Assembly (NCBI GenBank): GCA_031841125.1
Contig: CM063108.1
Coordinates: forward strand, 25,161,399 to 25,225,398
Origin: Acanthococcus lagerstroemiae
Taxonomy: Eukaryota; Arthropoda; Insecta; Hemiptera; Eriococcidae
Length of the DNA stretch: 64,000 bases
Direction of reading: 5' to 3'
How positions within the stretch are numbered: position 1 is the first letter of the stretch; every line of letters begins with the position of its first letter. This document shows, piece after piece, positions 60,674-64,000 of this stretch. Position numbers and translations under genes: made by a program. The notes beneath the pieces were generated by a model that saw only the letters and a list, made by a program, of their open reading frames with translations, did not search any database and was not told the origin of the DNA.

Positions 60674-61908
60674 TACTCACACGCATCTGTAGCAGCAATG
60701 TTACTATCAAAAAGACGTACTGCTCACAGTCATTTTAAATTACCTCTGAATCTGCACGAACATTCAATATCTGGTTTGAAAGTCAGCAGCATGAAAGCCA
60801 ACAGTATCAAGAATGCACGAATCATCACTTGGGATGAAGCTCAATGACAAACATGTACGCTCAGATGTGTGTAAACAGACTATTGAAGGACATTTTTGGA
60901 AATGACGTGCCATTTGACGGCAAGATTGTAGTTTTGGGTGGAGATTTTAGGCAGGTTCTGCCAGTACTTCCACATGGTTCAAGAGCTGCTACAATTGCTA
61001 ATTCCATCAAGTTTTCTCCTTTATGGCCTATATTCAAGACGCTGAGACTGACCCAGAACATGCGAGCGGAAGCAGGAGAAAAAGAGTTCTCAGAATTCTT
61101 GCTGCAGATTGGTAATGGTACTTTCCCTCATTCTGGCTCTGAAAATGGGGGCATTATAGAATTACCTGCAAGAATAATTTCTCAGGACATTATAAGAGAT
61201 GTTTATGGTGAAAAGTTTGACACTCCAGAGGATGTCCTGAAATTTTCTAATGTTGCAATTCTGGCATCAAAGAATGATCATTGTTAGAAGATCAATGACA
61301 AGATTTTGGAGTTGATTCCTGGAGAAGCCAAAACCTACACAAGCATGAATAGACTGACCAGTGAAAATCACAGTGAAATCCCGCAATTCCCTGTTGAATT
61401 TCTCGACAGTCTGGAGTTGACAGGTTTACCACCAAATAAATTACACTTAAAAGTTGATGCGATTGTTATGTTGCTACGTAATATGAATGTGGCACTTGGA
61501 CTGCTGAATGGGACACGACTAATTGTGAGAAACATGTACACGAACGCACTGGATCTGGAAATAATAACTGGGGTAGAGTGCGGTCGAAGGATATTACTCT
61601 CAAGAGTGGACCTGTCGCCAGCGGATTCCACCTTGCCTTTTTCATTCAAAAAGAGACAATTTCCAATAAAGTTAGCCTTTTGTATGACGATCAACAAGGC
61701 CCAGGAACAGACGCTGGAGAAGGTTGGGATATATCTAACCGAGTATTTCTTCAGTCATGCACAATTATATGTAGATCTGTCGCGGACAACTTCGTTTAAT
61801 AATTTAAAAATCCATGTACAGCCTAGAAGATATAAAACTGCAAATGTGGTGTGGAAGGAGTCCTGTAATATGATAACTTTATACATTTTTGTAATTTTCA
61901 CTTTTTAA
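60674..61908 (+). pseudogene. Helitron RepHel helicase (Pif1-like) C-terminal part, two lesions
   Basis: The Pif1-type helicase that rolling-circle Helitrons carry after their HUH Rep domain. Order of blocks: VAAMLLSKRRTAHSHFKLPL, then IITWDEA (Walker B-like DEA), a one-base deletion near 60840 that breaks DEAPM, VVLGGDFRQVLPVLP (motif III), LRLTQNMR, then a TAG stop at 61285-61287, LKVDAIVMLLRNMN and GLLNGTRLIVRNM, MTINKAQEQTLEKVGIYL (motif V region) and YVDLSRTTSFNNLKI (motif VI). The Walker A GKT and the Rep domain are absent. Both lesions are single-base, so decay is recent relative to the rest. Element ends were not found. Confidence 0.9.
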
Positions 61909-62468
61909 AAAATACATAGAATAGAGATATGTGGTGCGCTGCTAGTATGATTAAAATAACAAGGGTTTTGAAGCATATAAACCGAGAACTCCTCCTGTCA
62001 ATTTCAACCAAAATTTTGGACCACAAACTCATTTTCTTGTAGTTTTAGACGTATTTCTAAGCAATGATCACTTTTACACAGCATAACACAACCTATCAGT
62101 AACAGGAAATCTGACGTATTTAGGTTTTTGTACTAAAAATTCATTAGGAGTCGTTACGGGTGTCTTAGTCACTGTATTCCTGCTAAAATTTCAACTGTTG
62201 AGGAGCAGTTCATTGCCACTATCCCTTTACAATGCATGTGCTATAATCTTCATACAGAGGTCTGAAATTTCAATTTTGAACGTACATGAAAGAAGCCAAT
62301 AGAGCTCCATGCATCTCATATTGTTAACAGAATATGGTGTCCGATAAAAATTCCTGCACTCATATAACGTACTGAGTGATCATTCTACATCAGTACTCGG
62401 AATGATGATAGTCTGGTAATAATTTGTCAAGAAAATAGTGGGTGTCGGTGTACTTGTAGTAGGATATG

Positions 62469-62575
62469 GTGTAGTGGGACGTATGGCGATGCACGCATGC
62501 CAAAGTGGCCCCGAGGACACCGCACCCCCGGCCCAGGAAACTACCCTTTCGAGTATCGCATCAGTGACCGGAGGG
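62469..62575 (-). mobile_element. 105-bp retroposed unit, copy with perfect target duplication
   Basis: Flanked by TTGTAGTAGGATATG at 62454-62468 and 62576-62590 (15 bp, exact). On the minus strand it begins CCCTCCGGTCACTGATGCGA and ends CATACGTCCCACTACAC. Confidence 0.94.
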
Positions 62576-62590
62576 TTGTAGTAGGATATG

Positions 62591-64000
62591 ATCGCTCATT
62601 GAAACGTCCGTCCTGCTCTCAGAATGCCAAATACTATTGCATGGTTTCGTACTGAAATTTGCTCCCCCATCTGTTATCTTATTTCACTTTCAATTCTAGC
62701 CTTTGAATTGAGCTTGAATAGTAAACGCACTTTGGAGCAAAGAGTTGATAACATAACAAATAGATATCACGCCGATAATACGTAATTATTTATTAATTTT
62801 CATCGGACATATTGAGCACGCTAGGAATGGAATGAGCTCAAGGAGGACCGAGTTTTTACTGGTAACATAACAGATTGATATCAGATCGATAATTATGTAT
62901 TCATTTTCATATAAAACAAAAGTATCGATTGTTCAAGACTGTCGAGAGTCAGAATGCGTGCCTTTTTGCCGACCCTCCTCCAGTAATGAGGTTACTTGTT
63001 TATACCTTCGAACTACGCCACTGACGAAAATTATACTCAGGATACTGGGATGGTAAATTATAATTAAGATCCCAGAAAAGTTTACACCAAGAATACGACT
63101 GTTCAAAATCAGAGCAGAGGTCAGAATCGTGTAACAAAGCGATTAGTACGAGAGGGTTGAGGCAGTTTTCCTTATTTCGCTCGCTGCACGCTCGAAAAAA
63201 TGTTGAGGCTATATTTACCGACTTGAGTCGTAAAATAAGGCAAAAGTTGGTAATTATCGCACTTTTTACGATCAAATCTCGCCAACCGGAACGATATTTT
63301 CTCAACTTACTACCTCAACTGGCCGACCTCATTAGAGGAGTCTCTCCAGTCGCTACACCCCAAGAGGCCCCAACAGCATAGTTAACGCTACATTTAGAGT
63401 GTTTGTTCAGATTTTCAAGCCTTGAAAATACCCATTTCCCCATTTTAGAATATCAACTGCGAGTGATGCAAGAATCTGATTTATGCTATCACTGTTAGTC
63501 ATTATTTTGTTTTTCGATTTCGAATATGCATCAACTTTCCTTCCGTACACAACGACATAAATTTCGTCCCTGTATAGGTTCTTCCGTACAGCAATACCCG
63601 AAGGAACAAAGTATCCCATAATTTTTCAATTCTAGATTGGCAAATTTATTACAAGATGAACTTTATTTCAAGATTAGAAGCAGTTTTACCAGGGGCCGAA
63701 AAATGACCTCCGCAAAAGGATAAGGAATTTTTCAAACATCCATCAAGATTTATGAGAAAAAAAAAGAAGAAGAAAATAGCTCATTGAAAAAGTTTTACGT
63801 CACCGCCCTAGGCGGCAACAGAGCAGTTATTTGTGTTCGTGGAAATGCTCGACATAAACGAAAAGTAGAAGCCAAATGGAAGTCGGATGCGAAGAAGTAG
63901 AAAGCCGAACCGTTTTTGAGATTTGGAAATCGATAGTGGAAACTTATCCGAAGGATCACGAAATCAGTACCGAAAACAGGGTGTCTACCAAATACGAAAT
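62591..64000. other. right end of window, no recognised gene
   Basis: A pair of overlapping open frames at 63000-63381 on opposite strands matches nothing I know. The last bases (CAGGGTGTCTACC near 63978) could be the start of another CAGGG-type element that continues past the window. Confidence 0.4.

Overview
This is eukaryotic, AT-rich, repeat-dense genomic DNA, and almost certainly arthropod. One protein-coding host gene is recognisable: the 3' two-thirds of par-3/bazooka, the three-PDZ polarity scaffold. It lies on the minus strand as fourteen GT-AG exons between 894 and 37027. Reading frame is kept across every junction, and the order follows the family: the RWSAAAP and RLSMQF linker motifs, PDZ1, PDZ2, PDZ3, then the post-PDZ3 linker with NPVLERLTG and LRNESYY. 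The wording is closest to insect Bazooka, which points to an insect or near relative; the species cannot be told. The gene is open at both ends: the N-terminal oligomerisation domain (CR1) was not found, and the C-terminal aPKC-binding part should lie left of position 1.

Everything else is intron or 5' flank filled with transposable elements. 1-3600 holds the PDZ3 and linker exons with a 410-bp tRNA-headed SINE. 3600-10350 is an intron with foldback MITEs and a mirror-image mariner. 10350-17235 carries the end of PDZ1 and PDZ2, a deleted mariner, a LINE reverse-transcriptase scrap, and a hAT MITE 34 nt from a splice acceptor. 17235-24740 holds PDZ1 and several MITEs. 24740-32330 contains a hAT-like relic and a three-level nest (hAT in hAT in Tigger/pogo). 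32330-37030 has two linker exons and LINE debris. 37030-64000 has no recognised exon and is rich in SINEs, a 105-bp retroposed unit, a TATA-bearing repeat and a broken Helitron helicase.

Many insertions can be proven from the sequence itself by target-site duplications: 8 bp for hAT-type elements, TA for mariner/Tigger, and 11-16 bp for retroposed elements. Several also have empty sites in sister copies. I found no new multi-gene system. The most unusual items are the discrete ~105-bp retroposed unit, a dispersed repeat with a conserved core promoter, paired YY1-like sites in a palindromic MITE, and the transposon nest inside par-3.
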